From assembly GCF_004348685.1 (NCBI RefSeq), contig NZ_SMKO01000034.1, positions 1 to 60,472 on the forward strand: a stretch of 60,472 nt of DNA, written 5' to 3'. The position numbers were made by a program, and so were the translations under genes. The notes under the pieces were generated by a model, which was not told the origin of the DNA, did no database searches, and saw only the letters and a program-made list of their open reading frames with translations. Within the stretch, counting starts at the first letter, position 1, and each line of letters starts with the position of its first letter. Below are positions 1 to 8,044 of the stretch, piece after piece. This stretch comes from Nonomuraea deserti. GTDB lineage: Bacteria > Actinomycetota > Actinomycetes > Streptosporangiales > Streptosporangiaceae.

Positions 1-155
1 ACCTGCTGCCCGCCACCCGCGCGGACCTGCTCAGCCGCCTCGGCCGTACCGCCGATGCCGTCGCCGCCTACGACGAGGCCATCACCCTGGCCACCAACGA
101 CACCGAACGAACCTTCCTGCAGACGCGGCGGGCACGCCTGACCCGGGACACCTGA
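1..155 (+). CDS. C-terminal end of an ECF-type RNA polymerase sigma factor (partial)
   Basis: An open frame enters from the left edge (codons from base 3) and stops at TGA 153-155, giving the last 50 residues. The text reads as helical repeat-like sequence (ATRADLLSRLGRTADAVAAY, then a NDTERTFLQTR stretch). This is characteristic of the C-terminal TPR-like domain (DUF6596) of the SigI/ECF42-type sigma factors of actinomycetes. These factors are usually paired with a DGPF/YCII protein, which would lie outside the window. The next gene starts 38 bases downstream with its own ribosome binding site. The family call rests only on the tail. Confidence 0.65.
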   Translation, partial: LLPATRADLLSRLGRTADAVAAYDEAITLATNDTERTFLQTRRARLTRDT

Positions 156-193
156 CCACCGCCCCACCCGACCAGCACTTGAAGGAGAGCATC

Positions 194-772
194 ATGACCG
201 CTACCTACACCTTCGACGTCTTCTCCAGCCTCGACGGCTTCGGCGCCGCCGGCGGCGACTGGACCGGCTACTGGGGCAAGCAGGGCCCCGAACTCCTGAA
301 CCACCGCCTCGCCTTGTACGACGAGGAGCAGCGGATGGTCTTCGGGGCCAACACGTATCGGGCGTTCGCGCAAATGCTGGCCTCGAGCACCGAGGAGTCC
401 GAGGTGCGTGACCCATGGGTCACCCGGATGAGGAACCTGCCGGCGACGGTGGTGTCGACGACACTCGAAGGACCCCTCGACTGGCCGGACGCGACCCTCG
501 TGAGCGGTGACGCCGTCAACGTCGTCGCCCGGCTCAAGGAGGAGTCCGAGGTGCCGTTGCGCTCGCACGGCAGCCTGTCGATGAACCGGGCGCTGATGGC
601 CGCCGGCCTGGTCGACCGCGTCCAGGTGACGGTCTTCCCGGTGATCACCGGTCGGACCGGGGCGGACCCCGTCTTCCAGGGTGCGGCCGACTTCGACCTC
701 GAGCTGATCGGGAGCCGGACGCTCGACGGCCGTACCCAGGAGCTCGTCTACCGGCCCACCCTGCATGCCTGA
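194..772 (+). CDS. Dihydrofolate reductase-family protein (RibD C-terminal domain), first of three
   Basis: This 192-residue protein has the RibD C-terminal/DHFR fold used by actinobacterial 'dihydrofolate reductase family' oxidoreductases. The N-terminal strand reads YTFDVFSSLDGFGA, where the S-LDG signature is diagnostic. A central GANTYRAF helix follows, and a late RSHGSLSMNRALMAAGLVD segment matches the NADPH-binding glycine region. ATG 194 is preferred over the upstream TTG 179 because GGAG at 184-187 sits at proper spacing. It probably acts in the cytosol as an NAD(P)H-dependent reductase of unknown substrate. It may be cotranscribed with the sigma factor upstream. Its last 25 bases overlap the convergent LuxR regulator gene. 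Confidence 0.85.
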   Translation: MTATYTFDVFSSLDGFGAAGGDWTGYWGKQGPELLNHRLALYDEEQRMVFGANTYRAFAQMLASSTEESEVRDPWVTRMRNLPATVVSTTLEGPLDWPDATLVSGDAVNVVARLKEESEVPLRSHGSLSMNRALMAAGLVDRVQVTVFPVITGRTGADPVFQGAADFDLELIGSRTLDGRTQELVYRPTLHA

Positions 773-3480
773 GTGTTCCGGCCACCTCCCGATGGTCCGG
801 TGGACGGAGCCGTAGCGAGCGCGGCGAGTTCGGTGCGGTTGGCGACACCGAGCTTGGCGTAGACGTGGGAGAGGTGAGTCTTGACGGTGCTTCGGCTCAT
901 GAAGAGGCGCGCTCCGATCTGCGGGTTGTTGAGGCCCGCCGCGGCCAGCCGCACCACGCTCAGCTCGGTCGGGGTGAGGCTGTCCCAGCCGGATGCCGGC
1001 CGGTCGCGGGCACCCCGGCTACGGCGGACGTAGGCGACCGCGTCGTCGAGGGACAACTCGGCGCCCGCCGCCCATGCCGTCGCGAACTCGTCACCGAGCG
1101 CCTGCCTGAGCCGGTCGACCAGCTCGTCGTACTCGCGTCGTTCGGCGACGCGCCGGGGATACCCCATGGCGGCGCGTGCCGTGGTGCTCGCGGCCAGGGT
1201 CCGCACCGCGTTCGGCGGGGCCAGGTGGGCGGCGATGGCGTCCAGGCTGTCCACCCAGAACGTGCGTAGCCCGTGGGCGACGCGAATGATCAGTGCCTCG
1301 TGGTGCAGGTCGGGGTCGCCGGTGAGGTGGGCCCGTTGTTGCAGCACGTCCGCGAGGACGCGTGGCATGCCGAGCTCGCCGGCGATGGCTGCCGCCCGGT
1401 CGAGCTCGCCGCGGGCGTCCTCGTACCGGCCGGCGAGCCGTAGCGCCTCTGCGTAGCCGGCGTGCGCCTGCGCTGCGAGGTAGGTCGGCGCGACGTGCCC
1501 GGTCTGCCGTACATCGTGCTCGAACCAGCGCAGCGCGCCGTCGAGATCGCCGCTCGCCACCTGCACCCGTGCCAGTGCCGACCCCATGCCTGGCACGAAC
1601 ACCGCTGCTGCGGCGTTCTCCATGAGAAGGAGCAGAGGCCGCATCGCCTCGAGCGCCGCGGTCACGTCTCCGGACGCGGTGTGCGCGGCCGCCAGGGCAC
1701 TGCGCGCCATGCCGACGCGCAGGTAGTCGCCGAGCGGCTCGGCCAGTTCGAGCGACTGCCCGGCGAGGCGGCGGGCCTCGGCCGGCCGGCCGCTCGCGAG
1801 CGCTCCGCTCGACAGGAATGCCAGCGCGGTCGACGCGATCCCGCGGTGACGCCGGCGGAGGCCGTCGAGCGCCGTTTCCAGCAGCGGCCGGGCCTCGTCG
1901 TGCCGGTCCTGCAGGTTTCGGATCATGCCCTGCAGCGCCAGCTGAGCATGCCTGAACAGCTGGTCGCCCGCGATTTCGGCAGAGCGGCTCGCCTCGACGG
2001 TGAGGTCCCAGGCGACGGTGAAGTCGGTGTAGAACCGGCCGACCGCGGCCAGCGAGAGGCACTGGCTGCGCAGGCTCTCGTCGCCGTGCGCGGTGGCCAG
2101 TTCGAGCGCCTGCCGTGCCACGTCGTATTCGAGATCGAGCGGGCTTGTGGTGTCGGCGACCAGCGCCAACCCGCTGAGCAGCCGTGCCTGTAGCGGCGAG
2201 CGGTCCGTCGGCGCGCGGCCGATGGCGCGTCGCAGGAAGGCGATGCCCTCGTGGCCGTGCCGGTGCAGATGCCACAACCACGACAGCTCGGCGGCCAGGC
2301 GGCGTCCCCTGTCGGGATCGGCGGCGGCCAGCCCCCACTCCAAGGCGGCGCGCAGGTTGTCGTACTCACCCTCCAGCCGGGCGCGCCAGGCGTCGAGGTC
2401 GGCGGTCCGCTCGGGCCCGTCGGCGGCGAAGGCGAGGAAGTGGCCGAGGTGCCGGTCGCGGACGAGGTCGCTCTCCCCGGCCTCCCGTAACCGGTCGGTG
2501 GCGTATTCGCGGATGGTCTCCAGCAGCAGGTAGCGGGACGCGTCGCCGCGGGGCTCCGCGACGATCAGCGACTTGTCCACCAACCGGCCGATGCTGCCCA
2601 ATACGTCGTCGCGCGCGACCACTCCGCCCGCGCAGACCGTCCGTACGGCATCCAGGTCGAACCCGGAGGGGAACACCGCGAGGCGGCGGAACACCGCACG
2701 GTCCGGCTCGTCGAGCAGGTCGTGGCTCCAGGCGATGGACGCCGCAAGGGTCTGCTGGCGCGCGGCGACGCCACGCGGGCTGCGGACGAGCAGGCCGAAC
2801 CGGTCGTCCAGGCCATGCTCGATCTGTTGCGGGGTGAGTGAGCCCAACCATGCGGCCGCGAGCTCGATGGCGAGCGGGATGCCGTCGAGCCGGGAGCACA
2901 GCACCCGGACGGCGGCCTCGCCCGCCTGGTCCAGGCCGAACCGCTGCCGGACCTGGCGGCCCCGCTCGACGAACAGCCGCAACGCCTCGTCCGGGGCCAG
3001 CGGCGGCACCCGCCACACCACCTCGCCCGGCACTGCCAGCGGCTCGCGGCTGGTGATCAGCACCGACACCTCCGGGCACGAGGACAGCAGCGCGCCGGTC
3101 AGCTCGGCGGCGCCGTCGATGATGTGCTCGCAGTTGTCCAGGCAGATCAGCGCGCGGCGGCCGCGCAACTGCGCCGCCATCGACCGCACAGGGCCCTGAA
3201 CGGGTTCGACGAGCACGCCGAGCCTCGCCGCGACCAGTTCGGCGAGTTGCGTCTGGTCGCTGACGGTCGCCAGCTCGACCCACCGAACACCATCCGGCCG
3301 GCGCGCGACCTCGGTGGCGGCGATCTGCGCGGCGAGCCGGGTCTTGCCGACGCCGCCGGGGCCGGTCAGCGTCACCAGCCGCTCGGCCTCCAGCAGGGCG
3401 CGCACCGCGGCCAGCTCGGACCGCCTGCCCACGAAGCTGGCGAGCTGGACGGGCAGGTCAGTGGGCGCGGCGGACGTCAT
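748..3480 (-). CDS. Large NB-ARC-type ATPase transcriptional regulator with LuxR helix-turn-helix
   Basis: A 910-residue regulator. A P-loop GPGGVGKT lies at residues 40-47, a Walker B-like ALICLDNCEH follows, then a GIPLAIELAAAW motif typical of NB-ARC/AfsR-like STAND ATPases. The middle is a long alpha-helical TPR-like region. The C-terminal 65 residues are a LuxR HTH (LTPTELSVVRLAAAGLNN, then SRSTVKTHLSHVYAKLG). ATG 3480 is chosen because it immediately precedes the conserved start of the ATPase; the frame stays open far upstream but that sequence is antisense to other genes. STAND proteins of this kind act as ligand-gated activators. It is divergent from the DHFR-family gene at 3760 across a tandem-repeat spacer, so that operon is a plausible target. 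No N-terminal BTAD domain is present. Confidence 0.9.
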   Translation of the reverse strand: MTSAAPTDLPVQLASFVGRRSELAAVRALLEAERLVTLTGPGGVGKTRLAAQIAATEVARRPDGVRWVELATVSDQTQLAELVAARLGVLVEPVQGPVRSMAAQLRGRRALICLDNCEHIIDGAAELTGALLSSCPEVSVLITSREPLAVPGEVVWRVPPLAPDEALRLFVERGRQVRQRFGLDQAGEAAVRVLCSRLDGIPLAIELAAAWLGSLTPQQIEHGLDDRFGLLVRSPRGVAARQQTLAASIAWSHDLLDEPDRAVFRRLAVFPSGFDLDAVRTVCAGGVVARDDVLGSIGRLVDKSLIVAEPRGDASRYLLLETIREYATDRLREAGESDLVRDRHLGHFLAFAADGPERTADLDAWRARLEGEYDNLRAALEWGLAAADPDRGRRLAAELSWLWHLHRHGHEGIAFLRRAIGRAPTDRSPLQARLLSGLALVADTTSPLDLEYDVARQALELATAHGDESLRSQCLSLAAVGRFYTDFTVAWDLTVEASRSAEIAGDQLFRHAQLALQGMIRNLQDRHDEARPLLETALDGLRRRHRGIASTALAFLSSGALASGRPAEARRLAGQSLELAEPLGDYLRVGMARSALAAAHTASGDVTAALEAMRPLLLLMENAAAAVFVPGMGSALARVQVASGDLDGALRWFEHDVRQTGHVAPTYLAAQAHAGYAEALRLAGRYEDARGELDRAAAIAGELGMPRVLADVLQQRAHLTGDPDLHHEALIIRVAHGLRTFWVDSLDAIAAHLAPPNAVRTLAASTTARAAMGYPRRVAERREYDELVDRLRQALGDEFATAWAAGAELSLDDAVAYVRRSRGARDRPASGWDSLTPTELSVVRLAAAGLNNPQIGARLFMSRSTVKTHLSHVYAKLGVANRTELAALATAPSTGPSGGGRNTQACRVGR

Positions 3481-3585
3481 GGCACGGCTCAGTCTGCCAT
3501 CGAAGCGCAGGAACCGGCCACCGGAGATTCCGGCCTCGGCCACCTGGCCGATGTTCTCCCCAGCCGCCGACGGCAGTCTTTCCCC

Positions 3586-3738
3586 GAACACCCCAACACC
3601 CGAACCGCGTCCCACGATCCGCGAACACCCCAACACCCCAACACCCGAACCGCGTCCCACGATCCGAGAACACCCCAACACCCCAACCGCGTCCCACGAT
3701 CCGCGAACACCCGAACACCAACCCTGAACACCCGAACT
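3586..3738. repeat. Tandem repeat array of 8-base AACACCCC/AACACCCG units with a 17-base insert
   Basis: The spacer between two divergent genes is built from 8-base units of the form AACACCCS. They are interrupted three times by the same 17-mer CCGCGTCCCACGATCCG, at 3605-3621, 3650-3666 and 3687-3703. The distances between inserts are 45 and 37 bases and differ by exactly one 8-base unit, as expected for slippage. A final degenerate set runs to about 3738. The array lies just before the ribosome binding site of the gene at 3760, so copy number could change promoter spacing or regulator binding. It could equally be a neutral minisatellite. Confidence 0.85.
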
Positions 3739-3759
3739 CGACGACCAGGGAGCAACGCG

Positions 3760-4311
3760 ATGGGATCCGTCGTCGCCCGCATGTCCATGTCTCTCGACGG
3801 CTTCGTCGCGGGGCCTGACGACGAGGTGGACCACGTGTTCGCCTGGCACAACGCCGGGCGGGCCGGGGTCGAGGCGGACGGCGCCGAGGTGTTCCCGCCC
3901 GGCGCGCTGGGGTCGCTGGTCTGTGGCCGCCGGTTGTTCGAGCTGACCAACGCGTGGGGCGGCAGACACCCGATGGGCGTGCACGTCTTCATCGTCACCC
4001 ACAGCGTGCCGGACGGCTGGCCGCGCGAGGACACGCCGTTCACCTTCGTCACCGACGGTGTGGCCGGCGCGGTGCGGCAGGCCAAGGATCTTGCCGGTGA
4101 CCGCGACATCGCCATCGCCACGCCCAGCATCACGCGGCAGTGCCTCGCCCTCGGACTGGTCGACATGATCGCAGTGGACCTCGTGCCGGTGTTGCTGGGG
4201 GAGGGCATCCCGTTCTTCGCCGGACTCGTGAAGGCACCACTCGAACTGGGCACCCCCACGGTGGTCGAGGGCAAGGGCGTCACGCACCTGCGCTACCCGG
4301 TCGGCCACTGA
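3760..4311 (+). CDS. Dihydrofolate reductase-family protein (RibD C-terminal domain), second of three
   Basis: A 183-residue DHFR/RibD-C fold protein. The first strand reads RMSMSLDGFVAGPDDEVD, matching the family's S-LDGF(V/I)AGP signature. LVCGRRLFELTNAWGG is the central loop, and SITRQCLALGLVDMIAVDL plus LLGEGIPFFAG form the C-terminal Rossmann-like end. ATG 3760 has an AGGGA ribosome binding site at 3747-3751. It starts a run of same-strand genes (3760, 4339, 5838, 6405), two of which are DHFR-family, pointing to one transcription unit. The reduced substrate cannot be read from sequence. It faces the LuxR regulator across the repeat array. Confidence 0.87.
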   Translation: MGSVVARMSMSLDGFVAGPDDEVDHVFAWHNAGRAGVEADGAEVFPPGALGSLVCGRRLFELTNAWGGRHPMGVHVFIVTHSVPDGWPREDTPFTFVTDGVAGAVRQAKDLAGDRDIAIATPSITRQCLALGLVDMIAVDLVPVLLGEGIPFFAGLVKAPLELGTPTVVEGKGVTHLRYPVGH

Positions 4312-4338
4312 CGCAGTCGTAACTCGAAAGGAGACGCC

Positions 4339-5841
4339 ATGTCGGACATATCTGCATACCGTGATCGGATGCCCGGCCCGTTGGAGGTGTCCGCGGACAA
4401 CCCGCGCTACTTCACCGTACGTTCGGACGGCCGGGCGGTGTATCTCACAGGCTCGCACATCTGGAACAACTTCCACGACGGCATGGGGCCCGGTGCGACC
4501 GCACCGGCCTCGCCCGAGAAGCTCGACTACGACTCCTATCTGGATTTCCTGACCGCCCGCGGGCACAACTTCATCCGGCTGTGGCGCTGGGAACAGTTCT
4601 CGTCGCAGGCCGCGGGCGGCGCGTACCACCTGAACATGAGCCCGCAGCCATGGCCGCGCACGGGGCAGGGAACGGCCAAGGACGGCGCACCGAAGTTCGA
4701 CCTGTCCCAGTTCGATCCGGCCTATTTCCGGCGGCTGCGCGAGCGGGTCATAGCGGCCGGCGAGCGCGGCATGTACGTGGCCGTGATGTTGTTCGAGGGC
4801 TGGGCGCTGCACCTCAGCCCGGCGCCGGACAACGTCGAGGGGCACCCGTTCCATGCCGCCAACAACGTCAACGGCATCGGGATCACCTCGATCCTCGACC
4901 ACCAGGTCCTGCCGCTCGACCCCGCGGTGCGGGCGCTGCAGGAGGCCTACGTCCAGCAGGTCGTCGACACCGTGCACGATCTGCCCAACGTCCTGTACGA
5001 GGTCGCCAACGAGTCGTCCGGCGGTGGCGCGGTCAGTACGGAGATGGCCGACGTGCTCGGCGTGCCGACGGATACCGAGTGGGGTGACTCGACCGACTGG
5101 CAGTACTGGGTGATGGAGTTCGTACGACAGTACGAGCGGCAACGCGAATACGATCCGCGCCCGATCGGGATGACCATGCAGTTCCCGGTGGCCGACCAGA
5201 CCCTGGTCAACGCGCCCCTGTTCGACGGGCCCGCCGACTGGATCTCGCCCGGCTACGACGATGAGGTCTTCCGCGAGGGCGGTCATCCCGGCGCCCCCGA
5301 CGGCCCGCCGTCGCGATGGCTGGAGAACCCGCCGCCCGCCGACGGCCGGAAGGTCCTGCTCAGCGACACCGACCACTTCGCCCCCGGCCGGGGCGACGCG
5401 CTCTGGGTATGGAAGGCGTTCCTGCGCGGCCACAACCCGATCCTGATGGACTTCGGCCTCATCGACGGCATCCCGCCGTCACCGGACGCCTTCGAGCCGG
5501 CCCGCCAGGCGATGGGCGACACCAGGCGCTACGCCGAGAGGATCGACCTCGTCCGCATGCCTCCTCGCGGCGACCTCAGCTCCACCGGCTATGCGCTGGC
5601 GCACCCCGGCAAGGAGTACCTCATCCTGCAGCCGAGCGAGCCGAGCGAGCCGTTCACCGCCGAGCTGCTGGCCGGCAGCTACACAGCCCACTGGTACGCC
5701 GTCGACGAGCGGACATCCCTGCCCGGCGACGAGGTGACGGTGCCGGGCGATGGTCTGGTGAAGTTCACCGTGCCGTCCACGATCGACGGCCCGGTCGTCC
5801 TGCACCTGGCGGCCGCCGAGCACAAGGTCCACGGCCGGTGA
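4339..5841 (+). CDS. Glycoside hydrolase-like protein (apiosidase-like barrel with C-terminal beta domain)
   Basis: This 500-residue protein has no signal peptide. It begins with a short beta segment (YFTVRSDGRAVYLTGSHIWN), followed by a TIM-barrel-like body (FLTARGHNFIRLWRWEQF, VIAAGERGMYVAVMLFEGWA, then NVLYEVANESS). This is the layout of DUF4038/apiosidase-like and related GH5-clan proteins; the NE pair in YEVANESS is at the usual acid/base position. The last 80 residues (LAHPGKEYLILQP onward) resemble the putative collagen-binding beta sandwich attached to such enzymes. AAAGGAG at 4327-4333 supports the start. The stop overlaps the GTG of the PPOX gene by four bases, implying coupling. 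Lack of a secretion signal suggests an intracellular sugar substrate; the real substrate is unknown. Confidence 0.75.
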   Translation: MSDISAYRDRMPGPLEVSADNPRYFTVRSDGRAVYLTGSHIWNNFHDGMGPGATAPASPEKLDYDSYLDFLTARGHNFIRLWRWEQFSSQAAGGAYHLNMSPQPWPRTGQGTAKDGAPKFDLSQFDPAYFRRLRERVIAAGERGMYVAVMLFEGWALHLSPAPDNVEGHPFHAANNVNGIGITSILDHQVLPLDPAVRALQEAYVQQVVDTVHDLPNVLYEVANESSGGGAVSTEMADVLGVPTDTEWGDSTDWQYWVMEFVRQYERQREYDPRPIGMTMQFPVADQTLVNAPLFDGPADWISPGYDDEVFREGGHPGAPDGPPSRWLENPPPADGRKVLLSDTDHFAPGRGDALWVWKAFLRGHNPILMDFGLIDGIPPSPDAFEPARQAMGDTRRYAERIDLVRMPPRGDLSSTGYALAHPGKEYLILQPSEPSEPFTAELLAGSYTAHWYAVDERTSLPGDEVTVPGDGLVKFTVPSTIDGPVVLHLAAAEHKVHGR

Positions 5842-6308
5842 GCGAGATGTGGGCGGTGGTATCGCGGCTGCTCGGCGACAGCCGCTACCTCGTGCTCGCC
5901 ACCGCCGACCGCCAGGGGCGGCCGTGGGCCACACCCGTCTTCTTCGCCGTCCGTGATGAGGACCGGCTCTTCTGGGTGTCGGCACCTGACAGCAGGCATT
6001 CCCGTAACCTCGCCGAACGCCCGGACGTGGCCGTCACGGTCTTCGACTCCCACGCGCCCATAGGCGGTGCCGAGGCGCTTTACCTCGAGGCGACCGCCGG
6101 CCCCGCCGACGACCCCGTCGAGGCGCTGACCACGCTCAACGCCCGCCTCCCCGCAGGCAGGAAACTCAGCGGCGACGACCTCGCGCCGTCCGGCCCCTGG
6201 CTGGCCTACTGCGCCGACGTACGGCGGCACTTCGTCCTGATCCGGGGAGGGGATTCGCGCTTCGACAACGTCACCGACGCACGACTCCGCGTCACACGCC
6301 CCCAGTAG
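5838..6308 (+). CDS. Pyridoxamine 5'-phosphate oxidase (PPOX)-family flavin/F420-binding protein
   Basis: A 156-residue split beta-barrel protein. YLVLATADRQGRPWATPVFF is the family's opening (L-A-T-x-D-x-x-G-x-P-W-x-x-P-V-F-F), and FWVSAPDSRHSRNLAERPDV is the FMN-phosphate-binding region. The start is taken at GTG 5838 because GTGA overlaps the TGA of the upstream glycosidase-like gene; ATG 5847 is an alternative. Proteins of this group reduce or oxidise small molecules with FMN or F420. The neighbourhood (two DHFR-family reductases) suggests a small redox operon, but no pathway can be named. Confidence 0.85.
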   Translation: MSEMWAVVSRLLGDSRYLVLATADRQGRPWATPVFFAVRDEDRLFWVSAPDSRHSRNLAERPDVAVTVFDSHAPIGGAEALYLEATAGPADDPVEALTTLNARLPAGRKLSGDDLAPSGPWLAYCADVRRHFVLIRGGDSRFDNVTDARLRVTRPQ

Positions 6309-6404
6309 AGGGGCCCACCATGGATGAGCCCACCCACCACGACGATCACGTCATTCGACGACCACATGAACGACGCGGACGGCACCTTCGGCTAAGGAGC
6401 CGGT

Positions 6405-7019
6405 ATGACGCGCATCATCGCTGACATCTCGGTTTCCCTCGACGGCTTCGTCACCGGGCCCGATCCCGGCCCGGACAACGGTCCGGGCGTCGGTGGGGAG
6501 GCCCTGCACACGTGGGCGTTCTCCGACGATCCCGACGACCGCCGGATCCTGCGGGAGGCGACCGCCCGCTCGGGTGCCGTGCTTCTCGGGCGGCGGCTGT
6601 TCGACGTGGTCGACGGGCCGTACGGGTGGGACGACACGTCCGGTTACGGCGCCGGCGAGGTGGGCAAGCCCGCGTTCGTCGTCGTGACGAGCTCGCCGCC
6701 GGAGTCGGTGCGGCTCGCCGACCTCGACTGGACGTTCGTCACCAGCGGGTTGGCCGACGCCGTGGCCGCCGCGCGCGAGCGAGCCGTGGCCGCGTCGGCG
6801 CGGAGCGGCAAGGAGCTCGACGTCGTCCTGATGGGTGGCGGCGCCGTGATCGCTTCGGCGCTCGACGCCGGGCTGGTCGACGGGCTGACGCTGCACCTCG
6901 CGCCCGTCGTGCTGGGCGCGGGGACGCCGCTGTTCACCGGCGGAGCGCCGCGCACGCTGGTGCGGCGGAGCGTGACCCCGACATCGACCGCGACGCACCT
7001 GACCTACGACATCCTCTGA
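6405..7019 (+). CDS. Dihydrofolate reductase-family protein (RibD C-terminal domain), third of three
   Basis: A 204-residue RibD-C/DHFR-fold protein. IIADISVSLDGFVTGPDPGP carries the family signature, LLGRRLFDVVDGPYGWD the central loop, and VVLMGGGAVIASALDAGLVD with LGAGTPLFTGGAPRTL the nucleotide-binding half. AAGGAG at 6394-6399 is well placed for ATG 6405. It is 96 bases from the PPOX gene. Its C-terminal half is closer to the typical longer form of the family than the copies at 194 and 3760, so the three are probably paralogues of different age rather than recent duplicates. Confidence 0.88.
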   Translation: MTRIIADISVSLDGFVTGPDPGPDNGPGVGGEALHTWAFSDDPDDRRILREATARSGAVLLGRRLFDVVDGPYGWDDTSGYGAGEVGKPAFVVVTSSPPESVRLADLDWTFVTSGLADAVAAARERAVAASARSGKELDVVLMGGGAVIASALDAGLVDGLTLHLAPVVLGAGTPLFTGGAPRTLVRRSVTPTSTATHLTYDIL

Positions 7020-7162
7020 CGACGTCGTTCGGCAGGAGGACTCCATATGTCACACAGCCGCCGAGCTCGGAAGAGCCGCGCGCAGGCCCGGCCGGCCAGC
7101 TCGTCGCCGATCAGGAACGCGCCGGCGAGCCGGCCGACGGTGAGCATCGGCACTTTCCCAGG

Positions 7163-8041
7163 TCACCCGGCCGTGTGCGCGAGGACGGCCGCGGCCAGCT
7201 CCTCGTGCACCTCGGGCGGCAGTGTGTGCCCCATGCCCGCCACGATCATCAGCCGCGCCCCTGGGATCTGCTCGGCGATGATCGCGCTGTGGCCCGGCTT
7301 GGCCGGCTCGTGGCTGCCCTCGATGACCAGTGTGGGCGCCTTCACCTGATGGAGCACGCCCACCGGCTCGAAGTCGGGCTTGGCCATGGCGGCCAGCCGG
7401 TGGTTGGCCACCGCCGACAGGTCGCGGGCCCGGTCGTAGATCCGTTCCTGCAGGCGGCGCGCCGCGTCCTCGTCGAACGGCAACCCGGTGCCGTGCAACA
7501 GGCGCTGCTCGGCGATCATGCCGTCGATCCGCGCGCGCCGGTCCGCCGGTGGCGGGGCGGCCATCAGCGTACGGTAGAAGGCCACGAACTCCGGTGCCGG
7601 CTCCGGCAGGCTCCCCTCGGGCTGCGACCGGCCCATCAGGGCCCGCATGATCACCTGGCCCTCGCCGCCGCCGAGCGGGGAGGAGCCGATGACGGTCAGC
7701 GACCGCACCCGCTCCGGCCGCTCCACGGCGACGAACTGGCCGAGCAGGCCGCCCGCCGAGTGGCAGACGAGGTGCGCGCTCTCCAGACCGTGGTGATCGA
7801 GCACGCGGTAGACGTCGTTCTTGATGTCGTCCCACGTGTACGGCTCCGCCTCGAAGTCGACGGTGCCCGACATGCCGGTGTCGCGGTGGTCGTACCGGAT
7901 CACCCGGCGGCCTCCTGCGGTCAGCCGGCCGACGAACTCGTCCGGCCACAGGATGCCCTGCGACATCGAACCCATGATCAACAGGATCGGCGCGTCCGTC
8001 CGGGCGCCGAACTCCTCACTCCAGATGTTCACGTTCCGCAT
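7163..8041 (-). CDS. Alpha/beta-fold hydrolase
   Basis: A 292-residue alpha/beta hydrolase. LIMGSMSQG is the oxyanion-hole loop and VIRYDHRDTGMSG the family's strand-4 motif. CHSAGG contains the nucleophile serine in a G-like elbow (H-S-A-G-G), and GMGHTLPPEVHEEL supplies the catalytic histidine; the acid is probably the glutamate in VIEGSHEP. The start is three bases after the stop of the LuxR regulator at 8045, so the pair forms one operon. Similar hydrolases (the YP_001026 / RdmC-like group) act on esters of secondary metabolites; the substrate here is unknown. Confidence 0.9.
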   Translation of the reverse strand: MRNVNIWSEEFGARTDAPILLIMGSMSQGILWPDEFVGRLTAGGRRVIRYDHRDTGMSGTVDFEAEPYTWDDIKNDVYRVLDHHGLESAHLVCHSAGGLLGQFVAVERPERVRSLTVIGSSPLGGGEGQVIMRALMGRSQPEGSLPEPAPEFVAFYRTLMAAPPPADRRARIDGMIAEQRLLHGTGLPFDEDAARRLQERIYDRARDLSAVANHRLAAMAKPDFEPVGVLHQVKAPTLVIEGSHEPAKPGHSAIIAEQIPGARLMIVAGMGHTLPPEVHEELAAAVLAHTAG

Positions 8042-8044
8042 GAC

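Noticed and set aside
3481..5433. Minus-strand frame of the LuxR regulator stays open for about 650 codons upstream of ATG 3480
   Set aside because: The extension is antisense to the DHFR-family and glycosidase-like genes, lacks domain motifs, and the ATPase begins normally at ATG 3480.
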